DNA from: Mycobacterium pseudokansasii | Lineage (GTDB): Bacteria; Actinomycetota; Actinomycetes; Mycobacteriales; Mycobacteriaceae | Direction: 5' to 3' | Length of the DNA stretch: 64,000 nt | NCBI RefSeq assembly: GCF_900566075.1 | Contig: NZ_UPHU01000001.1 | Coordinates: 4,898,325 to 4,962,324, forward strand | Part shown: in pieces, positions 37,121 to 50,899 of the stretch | Position numbering within the stretch: the first letter of the stretch is position 1 | Layout: every line of letters begins with the position of its first letter | The notes under the pieces: model-generated | Told to the model about the DNA's origin: nothing | Seen by the model: the letters and a program-made list of their open reading frames with translations, nothing else | Databases searched by the model: none | Program-made: the position numbers and the translations under genes

Positions 37121-37423
37121 TCACGGCGACTTCGCCGGTGCCCGGGCCGAGGCCCGCAACGCCAGCACGCGTCGATGAATCCGGTGTTCGGTGGCTCGCG
37201 GGATGTACGACGGGCCGCACCGACCCCGGCCGAGCGGGCGAACCCGGCCGCGTGCAATCTCCCAGCGCAACGCGTCCGAGACGGCCTTGGATGCCCTGCC
37301 ACACAAGGAAAATCCGTGCCAGGCAAGCGCATCGAGCATTTCAGCGATCCTCGCCGGTCCGTGTTGGGACAACTGCATGGTCAGCACGTAGCGGAGCTCG
37401 ATTCCGCGAAGCATGGTGTGCAT
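37121..37423 (-). CDS. 100-residue putative winged-helix protein inside the inverted-repeat unit
   Basis: From the ATG at 37423 the protein opens MHTMLRGIELRYVLTMQLSQ and continues ARIAEMLDALAWHGFSL, ASKAVSDALRWEIARGRVR, LGRGRCGPSYIPRATEHRIH. The pattern (helix, helix, SDALRWE recognition-type helix, basic GRGRYGP-like wing) looks like a small winged-helix DNA-binding protein. I have the impression that similar proteins recur in mycobacterial genomes, but cannot name the family. There is no clear ribosome site. It is the only gene-like frame in the 791-bp unit. Confidence 0.6.
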   Translation of the reverse strand: MHTMLRGIELRYVLTMQLSQHGPARIAEMLDALAWHGFSLCGRASKAVSDALRWEIARGRVRPLGRGRCGPSYIPRATEHRIHRRVLALRASARAPAKSP

Positions 37424-37528
37424 TGCCGAAGCGTCGCATGCCGGTATGACATCGGCCGGAGTTGTCGCTATTAGGTGGGCAAAAAGAGCACCCCCCTGTT
37501 GCCTAGCGGCTCCTGCGACAGATGTGAC

Positions 37529-38488
37529 TCATCCGGACAATGACAGCACGATACCGTCCAGGATGTCGTGCTCACTGACGGTCAGCTCGTCAATGCCGGC
37601 CCGGTCGCGCAGCTCGCGGGCCAACTCCTCGACCACAATCGCCCCGCCGGCGATCACGTCCACCCGGCCCTCGTGCATCGGCGGCAGCGCGGCGCGCTCC
37701 TTGCGAGTCATTTTCACCAGCCGATCGCACACGATCAGTAACTCATCACCGGGCACCCGCGAAAGGTGAATGGCCGCAGCATCATACGCTGTCAAGCGGT
37801 GAGCCAACGCGGACAGCGTGGTCATCGTCCCGGCCAGACCGACCCAGGTCCGCGCCGATTCGACGGGCACCACCTGCAACGCGACCGCCAACCGCTCCCG
37901 CACCACCTTTCGGGCCGCGGCGACCTCCCGCGCCGTCGGGGGGTCGGAGTGCAAACAGCGCTCCGTCAGCCGGACGCAGCCGATGTCAGCCGAGTAACTC
38001 GCGACCACTGCATCACCGGCCTTGCCGAGCACCATCTCGGTGGAGCCGCCGCCCAAGTCTACGACCACGAAAGGCGAACCGGCGCTGTCTAATTCGCCCA
38101 CCGCACCGCGGAACGACAGCTCGGCCTCCTCGGCGCCGCTGATCACTTCCGCGATCGACCCGGGGATCACGGCGCCCAGCACCTCGGCCGTCATCGCGAA
38201 GAAGGCGTCGCGATTGGCGGCGTCGCGAGTGGCCGACGTGGCAACCATTCGAACCCGCTCGACACCGTGCAGCCGCAGCAATGCGGCATAGTCGGTCAAC
38301 GCCGCGCGGGTCCGCGCGATCGCATCCGGGGCGAACTCGCCGGTCGCGTCAACTCCCTGACCCAGTCGGACAATCCGCGTTTCGCGATGCACATCGTGCA
38401 GGCGGGCGCCGGTCGCCTCGGCGATCAACAGGCGAATCGAATTGGTACCGCAGTCGATCGCCGCGATTCGCCGTCTCGATCCACTCAT
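37529..38488 (-). CDS. ppx2: Exopolyphosphatase Ppx2
   Basis: A 319-residue ASKHA-fold protein of the Ppx/GppA family. It has the phosphate-1 motif AAIDCGTNSIRLLIAE, VVVDLGGGSTEMVLG and GLAGTMTTLSA. It hydrolyses polyphosphate or (p)ppGpp-type substrates; M. tuberculosis Rv1026 is the 319-residue homologue, and its ATPase/polyphosphatase role is debated. The ATG at 38488 overlaps the stop of the DUF501 gene (ATGA). A longer frame to 38617 is antisense-like. It is the last gene of the eno-ftsB-DUF501-ppx2 operon. Confidence 0.92.
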   Translation of the reverse strand: MSGSRRRIAAIDCGTNSIRLLIAEATGARLHDVHRETRIVRLGQGVDATGEFAPDAIARTRAALTDYAALLRLHGVERVRMVATSATRDAANRDAFFAMTAEVLGAVIPGSIAEVISGAEEAELSFRGAVGELDSAGSPFVVVDLGGGSTEMVLGKAGDAVVASYSADIGCVRLTERCLHSDPPTAREVAAARKVVRERLAVALQVVPVESARTWVGLAGTMTTLSALAHRLTAYDAAAIHLSRVPGDELLIVCDRLVKMTRKERAALPPMHEGRVDVIAGGAIVVEELARELRDRAGIDELTVSEHDILDGIVLSLSG

Positions 38489-38976
38489 CGCCACTGCTCC
38501 CCCACAATCAAATCGGCGGCCGCCGGCTCGGCGGCCAACAGCGCCACCGCCTCGTCGCCGAGTGGATTCACCCCGGGACCCTTGGCCAACGAATGCGCGA
38601 TCAGCACGTGCAGGCACTTCACCCGGTCGGGCATTCCCCCCGCCGATACCGCCGTCCCCAGCGGTTCGATGGCATCACGCTCGGCCAGATACGACTCGTG
38701 CGCGCGCCGATAAGCCGCGGCCAGGCCGGAGTCGCATCGCAACCGATCAGTCATCTCACGCATCAGCCCGGTGGTCTCCAGCCTGCTCGCCGCCGACGTG
38801 AGCCCCGGATGCGTCAGGTAGTACAGCGTCGGAAACGGCGTCCCGTCAGGCAACTTCGGGGCGGTTTTCACCACGCCGGGTTCACCGTTGGGGCATCGGT
38901 AAGCGACCTCGAGCACGCCGCGAGGCTCCCGGCCGAGCTGACGCGCCACCACCTGAAGATCGGCCCGGTCAACCAC
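38485..38976 (-). CDS. DUF501 family protein (Rv1025-like)
   Basis: A 163-residue protein opening VVDRADLQVVARQLGREPRG and containing YRCPNGEPGVVKTAPKLPDG, PFPTLYYLTHPGL and GMPDRVKCLHVLIAHSLAKG, the DUF501 signature. Function is unknown. The GTG at 38976 overlaps the stop of the FtsB-like gene by 8 bases and its own stop overlaps ppx2, so the three are translated as a coupled set. The upstream extension to 39126 is Pro/Arg-rich shadow. Confidence 0.88.
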   Translation of the reverse strand: MVDRADLQVVARQLGREPRGVLEVAYRCPNGEPGVVKTAPKLPDGTPFPTLYYLTHPGLTSAASRLETTGLMREMTDRLRCDSGLAAAYRRAHESYLAERDAIEPLGTAVSAGGMPDRVKCLHVLIAHSLAKGPGVNPLGDEAVALLAAEPAAADLIVGEQWR

Positions 38977-39643
38977 CGGGCGCCGTCGGGTTCGGCGGCA
39001 CCGCACCGGGCGGACCGGGCTCGGTGGTGGGCTCCGGGGCGGCGGCAGGCGGCAGGTGTGGCGCATCGGCGATGGTGTGCCACAACGCGGTATACCAGGG
39101 CTCGTTCTTGGCCGCGGTCGGCGCATCGCCGCGAGGCTGGGGCGACACCGCCGCCGTCGGCGGAAGCTGGACCTGAAACGGGATGTCGCCCGGCATCACG
39201 AACCCGAGACGCTCGCGGGCCTGGGCCGCGATATAGGCCGGGTCGGCCAGCTGATTCTTCTGCCGCTCCAGATCGGCGATCTGGCGACGCAGCGCGGCTT
39301 CCGTCGCGGCCAGTTGTTCCATCTCGGTGCGCTGCGCGAAGTAGGTGCGTACCGGCCCGGCGATGGTCAGCGTGAGCACACACACCACCGCGGCCAGCAC
39401 CGCCGCTCGCCGAGCGGTGAACCCCAGCCGCTGGTCGGACCGCTGTTCCAACGATTCGGTGAACGAGCGCTTGATGGGTTCGACGACATGCTCGCGCAGG
39501 GTACGGGCGGTCTGGCCGGTGGCCGGCGACTGCGCGGGCCGGGACGGCGACGCTGAGCGACGGGCCCTGGACGTATCGCCGGCCTTCCCCGGCCGCGAAG
39601 CCGGGGAGCGGCGTTTCGAATCGGGTCGTTTCGCGTCGGGCAT
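38969..39643 (-). CDS. FtsB/DivIC-type septum formation protein (Rv1024-like)
   Basis: A 224-residue protein: a basic N-terminal 75 residues (KRPDSKRRSPASRPGKAG), one membrane helix (AAVLAAVVCVLTLTIAGPV), a coiled coil (EMEQLAATEAALRRQIADLE), then YIAAQARERLGFVMPGDIPF, the DivIC/FtsB motif. The extracytoplasmic tail is Pro-rich. FtsB links FtsQ and FtsL in the divisome. It lies 34 bp downstream of eno. Confidence 0.88.
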   Translation of the reverse strand: MPDAKRPDSKRRSPASRPGKAGDTSRARRSASPSRPAQSPATGQTARTLREHVVEPIKRSFTESLEQRSDQRLGFTARRAAVLAAVVCVLTLTIAGPVRTYFAQRTEMEQLAATEAALRRQIADLERQKNQLADPAYIAAQARERLGFVMPGDIPFQVQLPPTAAVSPQPRGDAPTAAKNEPWYTALWHTIADAPHLPPAAAPEPTTEPGPPGAVPPNPTAPGG

Positions 39644-39677
39644 GTCGTTTCAGCCGCGCCTCGGGTTGGCGGCCAAC

Positions 39678-40994
<1,317 letters not shown>

Positions 40995-41047
40995 TTATGG
41001 TCCCCGACCGACCATTAGCGTAAAGCCTGGCTCGGCGCTTTATCCTG

Positions 41048-41788
41048 CTACAGCGGGTGGCCCGCCGCGTAAGCGGTCGCCCAGTCCCGCACCGCCCGAG
41101 CGTAAACACCGGAGTTGTTGTAGGCGCGCAACGCGGTGATCCAGCCGCGCGGCGTCGCGAGATCCTTTCCGCGCCAGCACAAGTAACCTGCCGCCGAGAG
41201 TGCGGCATCGTCGATGTTGTCGGGGCTGACAATGCCGTCGTTGTTGGCGTCGACCCCGTAGAGCCGCCAGGTCTCGGCGATGAACTGCATCGGCCCCATC
41301 GCACGCTGCACCCCGTCTCCGTCCGAAGCACCGTCGGCAGCGCCGCGGTCACTGTCCACGATGCGCAGCGTCCCACCGGTGCCGTCGAGGCGAACGCCGC
41401 GAATGGGCGGGGTCACGTCCCCGTTGGGCGCTATGGTCGCGCCGCGATAGGTGCCGTTATGGCTCTCGACCTGCCCGATACCGGCCAGTGTGGTCCACGC
41501 GATGTGGCACTTGGGGTTCTCGACCTCCGCGACGCGAGCGGCGTAGGCGTAGGCCTCGAGAGCGATGACCGGCATTTCCAGCGCGGGGGCTCGCTGCTCG
41601 GCCCACTCTCGCAACTGATCGGCGGGCCGGCCGCTGGCGTAGGTATCCACCGGCGGGACGGGATCGCCCGGCGGCGGCGGCACACCGTCGGGAATGAACA
41701 AGCTGAGCTGCCAGGTGCAACTGGACGCCAACAGCATCGCGGTCGCCCCTATCACGGCGACCGCGCGCAACCAACGTCTCGGCGTCAC
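41048..41788 (-). CDS. lpqU: Lipoprotein LpqU, lytic transglycosylase-like
   Basis: A 246-residue exported lipoprotein. The signal peptide is MTPRRWLRAVAVIGATAMLL with lipobox ASSC at 21-24. A lysozyme-like domain contains AWTTLAGIGQVESHNGTY (catalytic Glu in QVES) and QRAMGPMQFIAETWRLYG, typical of membrane-bound lytic murein transglycosylases of the MltB/SLT type. It cleaves peptidoglycan glycan strands. It corresponds to Rv1022 between mazG and eno. Confidence 0.92.
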   Translation of the reverse strand: MTPRRWLRAVAVIGATAMLLASSCTWQLSLFIPDGVPPPPGDPVPPVDTYASGRPADQLREWAEQRAPALEMPVIALEAYAYAARVAEVENPKCHIAWTTLAGIGQVESHNGTYRGATIAPNGDVTPPIRGVRLDGTGGTLRIVDSDRGAADGASDGDGVQRAMGPMQFIAETWRLYGVDANNDGIVSPDNIDDAALSAAGYLCWRGKDLATPRGWITALRAYNNSGVYARAVRDWATAYAAGHPL

Positions 41789-42074
41789 ACTGCTCCTTCT
41801 TGGCTGCTCGTGGGCTCCGTTGAGGGCTTCGCTCGGGGCTGGCTGCCGCTCCCCTTACGTGCTCCTCCGGTCTGCTACCGATTTGGTCATGATCATCGTC
41901 CCACGGGTTGCGATCGTGCCTCTTCTGATTTGCGGCTCAGCACACCGGCATACCGTTGTTATCACGTGGATATCGGTTAGCTGTGAGCGTGTTTGGCTAT
42001 CGCTGTTCCCGTTTCTGTTGCTAGCAAACGCATCTGTCGCAAACTTCGGGATGATCGCTTGCCGTTGGGGGGTC
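41789..42074. other. Intergenic region between mazG and lpqU
   Basis: 286 bp. It should hold the lpqU promoter on the minus strand. The part 41,880-42,060 is less GC-rich than its surroundings. No hairpin, RNA or gene was recognised. Confidence 0.4.
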
Positions 42075-43093
42075 TTACCGCCTGCCTTTGCGTTTCTTCG
42101 GGCCGCCGCGGGATTCCTTACCCGCTGCCGGCGCGGTTTCGGGGCCGGTTTCCAGCACATCGTCTGTCGGTCCGGGCCAGTGGGCCAACCACTCTTCTGC
42201 GGTGATGGTGCCGATGGGCGACACGTCGAGTTCCTCGGCAACGCTGTCGTCACGGCGCGCGGCCGCAATCGCCTTCTCGGCGCTGCGGACCTTGTCGACA
42301 AAATCCAAAATGGCTGCGCGCAAAGAGTTTTCAGCATCGACCTCCGCCGAAACGGTGACCGAGGTGATGCCGGACGGGATCAGTTGCGGAGGTAATCCCG
42401 CCTTACCGACGCGCTGAACAACCTTCTGCGCCAACGCTAATGCCGGCTGACCGGTATGGACGTCGTCCAAGACCGAGTTGCGGGACTTTTCGGCCGCCTT
42501 GCGTTCTTCCCATTGACTCATCTGTTCCTGAAGCGAAATCTCTTGCCCGGCAAGGACGCCCGGCGCACGATTGGCCAGCTTGCGGATCAGCGTGTCGGCG
42601 ACGTCGTCGATGGTGAACGGGAGCAGTGCTGCATCTTCGGCGATGCGGGCATGGAAAAGCACCTGCAGCAGCAAGTCACCGAGTTCCTCGCGCAGCTGGT
42701 TCACATCGCCGCTGTGCACCGCATCGAGCAGCTCGTAGGTCTCCTCCAACAGGTAACGGCGCAACGAGTTGTGGGTCTGCTCGCTTTCCCACGGCCCGTC
42801 GGTGCGAAGTCTGTCCATGATGGCCACGGCGTCGAGCAGTCGTTCCCCGCGATGGCGATCCGGTACCGAAATCAGTCGCGCTCCGCCGGCCAGTCGTGCC
42901 ACCACGGCCGGATGATTGGGGTCCGACGACAACAGCACCGGTGCGTCGTCTCCGATGTGCACCGGGTGCGCGTCGGGCAGCGACCACGGCACCGCGACCG
43001 GCATCTCTTCGGTGTATTGCACCGGGCCGCCGAGCAACTCGATGGCTTCCACCGGCACCAGCGACGGGCGGCGCGGGTCGACCAGGACGACAA

Positions 43094-43097
<4 letters not shown>
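42075..43097 (-). CDS. mazG: Nucleoside triphosphate pyrophosphohydrolase MazG
   Basis: A 340-residue all-alpha NTP pyrophosphatase. An N-terminal extension of about 90 residues precedes the MazG domain with [13 protein letters not shown] and [19 protein letters not shown], the EExxE...ExxD magnesium site. The C-terminal half is a degenerate second unit and ends in a basic tail KKRKGRR. It removes damaged or non-canonical NTPs. Its ATG overlaps the mfd stop (ATGA), so repair and pool cleaning are co-translated, as with Rv1020-Rv1021. Confidence 0.95.
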
Positions 43098-46804
<3,707 letters not shown>

Positions 46805-46911
46805 GATGCGGCCATTCTAGGGCGCAGCCGATTCATCAATATCAAGCCCGCCGCCGTCAAGAAAATGTAAGGACACCGGTACCCGCCCCGGCCGCGGCAC
46901 ATGGTGGAGCC

Positions 46912-48252
46912 ATGACACTGCTCGACCTGCTGCCATCTATCGGCCACGCGGCCCCGCGGCGGTTCGACCCCGCGATCTGGCCGACCACCGCCAGTTCCGA
47001 CGAGGACGGCCGGCTGTGCATCGGCGGCGTGCCGCTCGCCGACATGGCCGACGAGTTCGGCACCCCGGCTTACGTGATCGACGAGAGCGACTTCCGCCAC
47101 CGCGCCCGTCGATACCGCGCGGCGTTGCGTGATGCCGAGATCGTCTATGCCGGGAAGTCGTTGCTGACCACAGCGGTGGCACGCTGGGCCCGCGAAGAGG
47201 GACTCGGCGTCGGCATCTGCTCACCGGGAGAGCTGGCCGTCGCCCTGGCCGGCGGTGTGGATCCGTCGCGCATCGTCATGCACGGCGACGCCACATCGCC
47301 CGGCGAGCTGCGCGATGCCGTGGCCGTCGGGGTCGGGCGCCTGGTCCTGGATTCCAGTCTCGACATCGCCTACCTGGCCGGCCTGGCGCGCCGGCGCCAG
47401 CGGGTGCTCATCCGAGTGACCCCCGACACCGACATCCATGGCCACGCCGCGGTCACGGCCGGGACCAGTGACCCAAAGCCCGGATTCACCCTCACCGGAG
47501 GCCATGCCGCCGAGGCGGTAAGGGCGGTCCTGGCGCATCCCATCCTCGACCTGATCGGACTGCACTGCCACCTGGGCCCGCAGGTCACCGACCCGGCCCG
47601 CTTCGGCGAAGCGATCCGCCGCCTGATCGCGGCCATGGCCGACATCCGGGCACACCACGGCGTCATCCTCACCGAACTCAACATCGGCGGCGGCCATGCC
47701 GTGCCCTACCTGCGCGGGGATCGGGAGCTCGACCTCGCCGAGTTGGCCGCCGTCATCGAAGACGCGCTGGACGAGGGCTGCGCCGCCGAACACTTCCCCC
47801 GCCCGGCCGTCGTCGTCGAACCCGGTCGCGGCATCAGCGCGCGCGCCGGCGTCACGCTCTACCGCGTCTGCTCGGTGAAGACCCGGCCGAATGGCCACAC
47901 CGTGGTCGCAGTGGACGGTGGAATGAGCGACAGCCCGCGGGTGGCGCTGGACGGCGCGCGGTACACGGTCGCCCTGGCCAACCGGCATGGCCTGGGCATC
48001 AAGCGGTCCGTCAGCGTGGCGGGCCGGCATTGCGGCGCCGGCCACGAGATCGCCCGCGCTGTCGAGCTGCCGTCGGATATCCACGCCGGCGACCTGCTCG
48101 CGGTGGCGTGTACCGGCTCCTATCACCACAGCATGGCGTCGAACTACACCATGGTCGGGCGGCCGCCGCTGGTGGCAGTCAACGGCGGCCGGGCCCGGGA
48201 GCTGGTTCGTCGCGAAACGATCGCCGACCTGCTGTCGCGCGATTGCGGGTAA
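46912..48252 (+). CDS. Diaminopimelate decarboxylase-like PLP enzyme with altered substrate motif
   Basis: A 446-residue fold-type III PLP decarboxylase. The PLP-binding Lys is K82 in VYAGKSLLTT. LIGLHCHLGPQ, ELNIGGGHAVPY and VVEPGRGISARAG are present. The C-terminal active-site motif, normally CESGD in LysA, reads CGAGH (GRHCGAGHEIARAVELP), while CTGSYHHSMASNYTM is close to the usual GAY...SNYN. The substrate may thus not be meso-diaminopimelate. M. tuberculosis lysA is elsewhere (Rv1293) and I recall no gene at this position. It is convergent with tetR (5 bp) and divergent from mfd (107 bp). Confidence 0.85.
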   Translation: MTLLDLLPSIGHAAPRRFDPAIWPTTASSDEDGRLCIGGVPLADMADEFGTPAYVIDESDFRHRARRYRAALRDAEIVYAGKSLLTTAVARWAREEGLGVGICSPGELAVALAGGVDPSRIVMHGDATSPGELRDAVAVGVGRLVLDSSLDIAYLAGLARRRQRVLIRVTPDTDIHGHAAVTAGTSDPKPGFTLTGGHAAEAVRAVLAHPILDLIGLHCHLGPQVTDPARFGEAIRRLIAAMADIRAHHGVILTELNIGGGHAVPYLRGDRELDLAELAAVIEDALDEGCAAEHFPRPAVVVEPGRGISARAGVTLYRVCSVKTRPNGHTVVAVDGGMSDSPRVALDGARYTVALANRHGLGIKRSVSVAGRHCGAGHEIARAVELPSDIHAGDLLAVACTGSYHHSMASNYTMVGRPPLVAVNGGRARELVRRETIADLLSRDCG

Positions 48253-48257
48253 CGGGC

Positions 48258-48905
48258 CTACTCGCCCTGCAGCTGGGGATCGGCCTCGAGATGGGTCAGG
48301 CCATTCCAGACCAGGTTGACCAGGTGGGCGGCGACGACTTCCTTCTTGGGTTCCCGCGCGTCGAGCCACCATTGCGCGGTCATCGACACCGAACCCACCA
48401 ACGCCTGGGCATAGAGCGGCGCCAGGTCCGGGTCGAGTCCGCGGCGGGCGAAGTCACCGGCCAGGATGGAGCTGACCTGGCTGACGGCGTCGTTGAGCAG
48501 GCTGGAATAGGTGCCCGAGCTGATCGACGCCGGCGAATCGCGGATCATGATGCGGAAGCCGTCGGTCCGTTCCTCGACATAGGTCAGCAGGGCCAACGCG
48601 ACCCGCTCGACGCGCACCCGGGAACGGTTGTTGGTCAGCGACGAGGTGATGCCGTCCAGCAGCGCCTGCATCTCCCGGTCGACGACCACCGCATACAAGC
48701 CCTCCTTGCCGCCGAAATGCTCGTAGACGACCGGCTTGGAGACGTTGGCGCGTTGCGCGATTTCCTCGATCGAGGTCCCGTCGTAGCCGCGCTCGGCGAA
48801 CAACGAGCGGGCGATGCCGATGAGCTGATGCCGGCGTTCGCTACCGGTCATCCGGGCGCGCGGCGCCCGCGGTTCCCTTTCCGGATCCTTATCGGCCACA
48901 GCCAC
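48258..48905 (-). CDS. TetR-family transcriptional regulator (Rv1019-like)
   Basis: A 215-residue regulator from a GTG at 48905. An ATG at 48851 would give about 197 residues, the length remembered for Rv1019. The helix-turn-helix is GTSIEEIAQRANVSKPVVYEHFGGKEGLYAVV, followed by an all-helical ligand domain ending VNLVWNGLTHLE. Rv1019 is reported to repress itself and the downstream mfd-mazG genes. Here a gene on the opposite strand separates it from mfd, so that arrangement is broken. Confidence 0.9.
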   Translation of the reverse strand: MAVADKDPEREPRAPRARMTGSERRHQLIGIARSLFAERGYDGTSIEEIAQRANVSKPVVYEHFGGKEGLYAVVVDREMQALLDGITSSLTNNRSRVRVERVALALLTYVEERTDGFRIMIRDSPASISSGTYSSLLNDAVSQVSSILAGDFARRGLDPDLAPLYAQALVGSVSMTAQWWLDAREPKKEVVAAHLVNLVWNGLTHLEADPQLQGE

Positions 48906-48941
48906 GTCAATCAGGGTATCCGTTCGCGTGGGTGTCGGCGG

Positions 48942-49041
48942 TCTTCAGCGTGCACTGAGGGCTTTGAGCGTGAGCTGAGGGCTTTGAGCGTGAGCTGACG
49001 GCGCCGAGCGTGAGCTGACGGCATCGACTGTGCGTCAGGGG
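48942..49041. repeat. Array of five 20-bp tandem repeats
   Basis: Exact 20-bp period: 48942-48961, 48962-48981 (CTTTGAGCGTGAGCTGAGGG), 48982-49001 (CTTTGAGCGTGAGCTGACGG), 49002-49021 (CGCCGAGCGTGAGCTGACGG) and 49022-49041 (CATCGACTGTGCGTCAGGGG). It lies in the 290-bp gap between tetR and the tRNA-Gln gene, upstream of tetR. The same units occur near 36.9-37.05 kb. Function is unknown. Confidence 0.85.
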
Positions 49042-49195
49042 CCGAGGAGCCGTGATTTTGCCGCCCAACATGCACACCCGAGGCCACAACTTCACAATCG
49101 TTTCCACAATCATCGCCGGGGGCTCCGGAGTCGATCCGCTTAACGTTAGAGTCTCATGGTGGTGAGCGGGCAAAATGCTCACCGTCGACCGGCAA

Positions 49196-49267
49196 TCCGT
49201 CGTGGTGTAATCGGCAGCACATCAGATTTTGGTTCTGAGAGTTCAGGTTCGAGTCCTGGCGACGGAG
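49196..49267 (+). tRNA. tRNA-Gln (anticodon UUG)
   Basis: 72 nt. Acceptor stem TCCGTCG/CGACGGA, D arm with GGTGTAATCGGCAGCA, anticodon loop ATTTTGGTT region giving UUG, T arm CAGG-TTCGAGT-CCTG, discriminator G, no encoded CCA. It lies 53 bp upstream of glmU, as in M. tuberculosis. Confidence 0.95.
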
Positions 49268-49320
49268 CGTGGTTGTTGCCGCGGGCGTGCGCGTTCGCGA
49301 GCCGAACCTAAGGAGGGTCG

Positions 49321-50814
49321 ATGACGTTTCGTGGTGACACCGCGGTCGTGGTCCTCGCGGCCGGACCCGGCACCCGGATGCGGTCGGACACCCCCAAGGT
49401 GCTGCACACCCTGGGCGGGCGCAGCATGCTGGCGCACTCTCTGCACGCGATGACGAAGCTGGCGCCGCAGCATCTGGTCGTGGTGCTAGGCCATGATCAC
49501 CAGCGCATCTCCCCGTTGGTCGCCGAGCTGGCCCAGACCCTAGGACGCACCATCGACGTCGCATTGCAGGACCGGCCGCTGGGCACCGGGGACGCCGTGC
49601 GGTGCGGCCTGTCCGCACTGCCCGACGATTACGCCGGCATCGTGGTCGTCGCCTCCGGCGATACGCCGCTGCTGGACGCGGACACCCTGGCCGATCTGAT
49701 CGCCACCCACAGCGCGGCCCACCCCGCAGGACAGGCCGCGGTCACCGTGCTGACCACGACGCTGAGCGACCCGCACGGCTACGGCCGCATCCTGCGGACC
49801 CAGGACAACGAGGTGATGGCGATCGTCGAGCAAACCGACGCGACGCCCTCACAGCGGGAGATTCGCGAGGTCAACACGGGCGTCTACGCCTTCGACATCG
49901 CTGCCCTGCGGTCCGCCTTGAGCCGGCTGAGCTCCAACAATGCTCAGCAGGAGCTGTACCTGACCGACGTCATCGCCATCCTGCGCCGCGACGGGCACAC
50001 CGTAAGTGCCCGCCACGTCGACGACAGCGCGCTGGTGGCCGGCGTCAACAACCGCGTCCAACTGGCACAACTGGGCGCCGAACTCAACCGCCGGATCGTG
50101 GCCACCCACCAACTGGCCGGCGTCACCGTCATCGACCCGGCCACCACGTGGATCGACGTCGACGTCACGATCGGGCGCGACACCGTCATCCACCCCGGCA
50201 CCCAGCTGCTGGGCCGGACCCAGATCGGCGGCCACTGCGTCATCGGTCCGGACACCACCTTGACCGACGTCACCGTCGGCGACAGCGCCACGGTGATCCG
50301 AACGCACGGCGCATCGTCGTCGATCGGCGACGGGGCCACGGTCGGCCCCTTCACCTATCTGCGGCCGGGCACCGTGCTGGGAGCCGACGGCAAATTGGGC
50401 GCGTTCGTCGAAGTCAAGAACTCCACCATCGGCACCGGCACCAAAGTTCCGCACCTGACCTATGTCGGCGACGCCGACATCGGCGAGCACAGCAACATCG
50501 GCGCGTCCAGCGTGTTCGTCAACTACGACGGCACCGCCAAGCAGCGCACCACCATCGGCTCGCACGTTCGCACCGGCTCGGACACGATGTTCGTGGCACC
50601 CGTGACGGTCGGCGACGGCGCCTACACCGGGGCCGGCACGGTCGTCCGCGAGGATGTGCCCCCGGGGGCGCTGGCGGTGTCCGCGGGTCCGCAACGCAAT
50701 ATCGAAAACTGGGTGCCACGCAAACGGCCCGGGACGGCGGCGGCTCAGGCCGCCCAAGCCGCCGAAGCCGCCGAAAAGGCCCGGCAGAATTCCGAAGGCA
50801 ACCAGACAGCGTGA
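49321..50814 (+). CDS. glmU: Bifunctional GlmU (glucosamine-1-P acetyltransferase/UDP-GlcNAc pyrophosphorylase)
   Basis: A 497-residue enzyme making UDP-GlcNAc for peptidoglycan. The N-terminal uridyltransferase half has [20 protein letters not shown] and [16 protein letters not shown]...DTPLL. The C-terminal half is a left-handed beta helix of hexapeptide repeats ([34 protein letters not shown] with the catalytic His, [13 protein letters not shown]). An Ala/Glu-rich tail of about 35 residues follows, as in other mycobacterial GlmU. AAGGAGGG lies 7 bases before the ATG. Confidence 0.97.
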   Translation: MTFRGDTAVVVLAAGPGTRMRSDTPKVLHTLGGRSMLAHSLHAMTKLAPQHLVVVLGHDHQRISPLVAELAQTLGRTIDVALQDRPLGTGDAVRCGLSALPDDYAGIVVVASGDTPLLDADTLADLIATHSAAHPAGQAAVTVLTTTLSDPHGYGRILRTQDNEVMAIVEQTDATPSQREIREVNTGVYAFDIAALRSALSRLSSNNAQQELYLTDVIAILRRDGHTVSARHVDDSALVAGVNNRVQLAQLGAELNRRIVATHQLAGVTVIDPATTWIDVDVTIGRDTVIHPGTQLLGRTQIGGHCVIGPDTTLTDVTVGDSATVIRTHGASSSIGDGATVGPFTYLRPGTVLGADGKLGAFVEVKNSTIGTGTKVPHLTYVGDADIGEHSNIGASSVFVNYDGTAKQRTTIGSHVRTGSDTMFVAPVTVGDGAYTGAGTVVREDVPPGALAVSAGPQRNIENWVPRKRPGTAAAQAAQAAEAAEKARQNSEGNQTA

Positions 50815-50899
50815 ATCAGGGTGCCGGCCACCCGGCAACACCAGCAGGCCCCGTACGATAAGTCATCCATTTCGATCCCGATACGGCGAGGGCAGCGCG

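Larger units (their letters stand above)
36707..37497. mobile_element. Unclassified 791-bp unit bounded by 24-bp inverted repeats
   Basis: The left end 36707-36730 and right end 37473-37496 are complementary over 24 positions with one mismatch; both contain the block TGCTCTTTTTGCCCACCT or its complement apart from that site. The 5-bp sequence GTTGC directly precedes the left end (36702-36706) and directly follows the right end (37498-37502), as a target duplication would. It lies between the convergent genes kdpE and ppx2. It carries one 100-codon gene and a cluster of 20-bp repeats, but no recognisable transposase. Confidence 0.6.

Noticed and set aside
36696..37304. 202-codon minus-strand frame covering most of the inverted-repeat unit
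   Set aside because: It overlaps the better 100-residue frame, translates the 20-bp repeats and has no recognisable motif.
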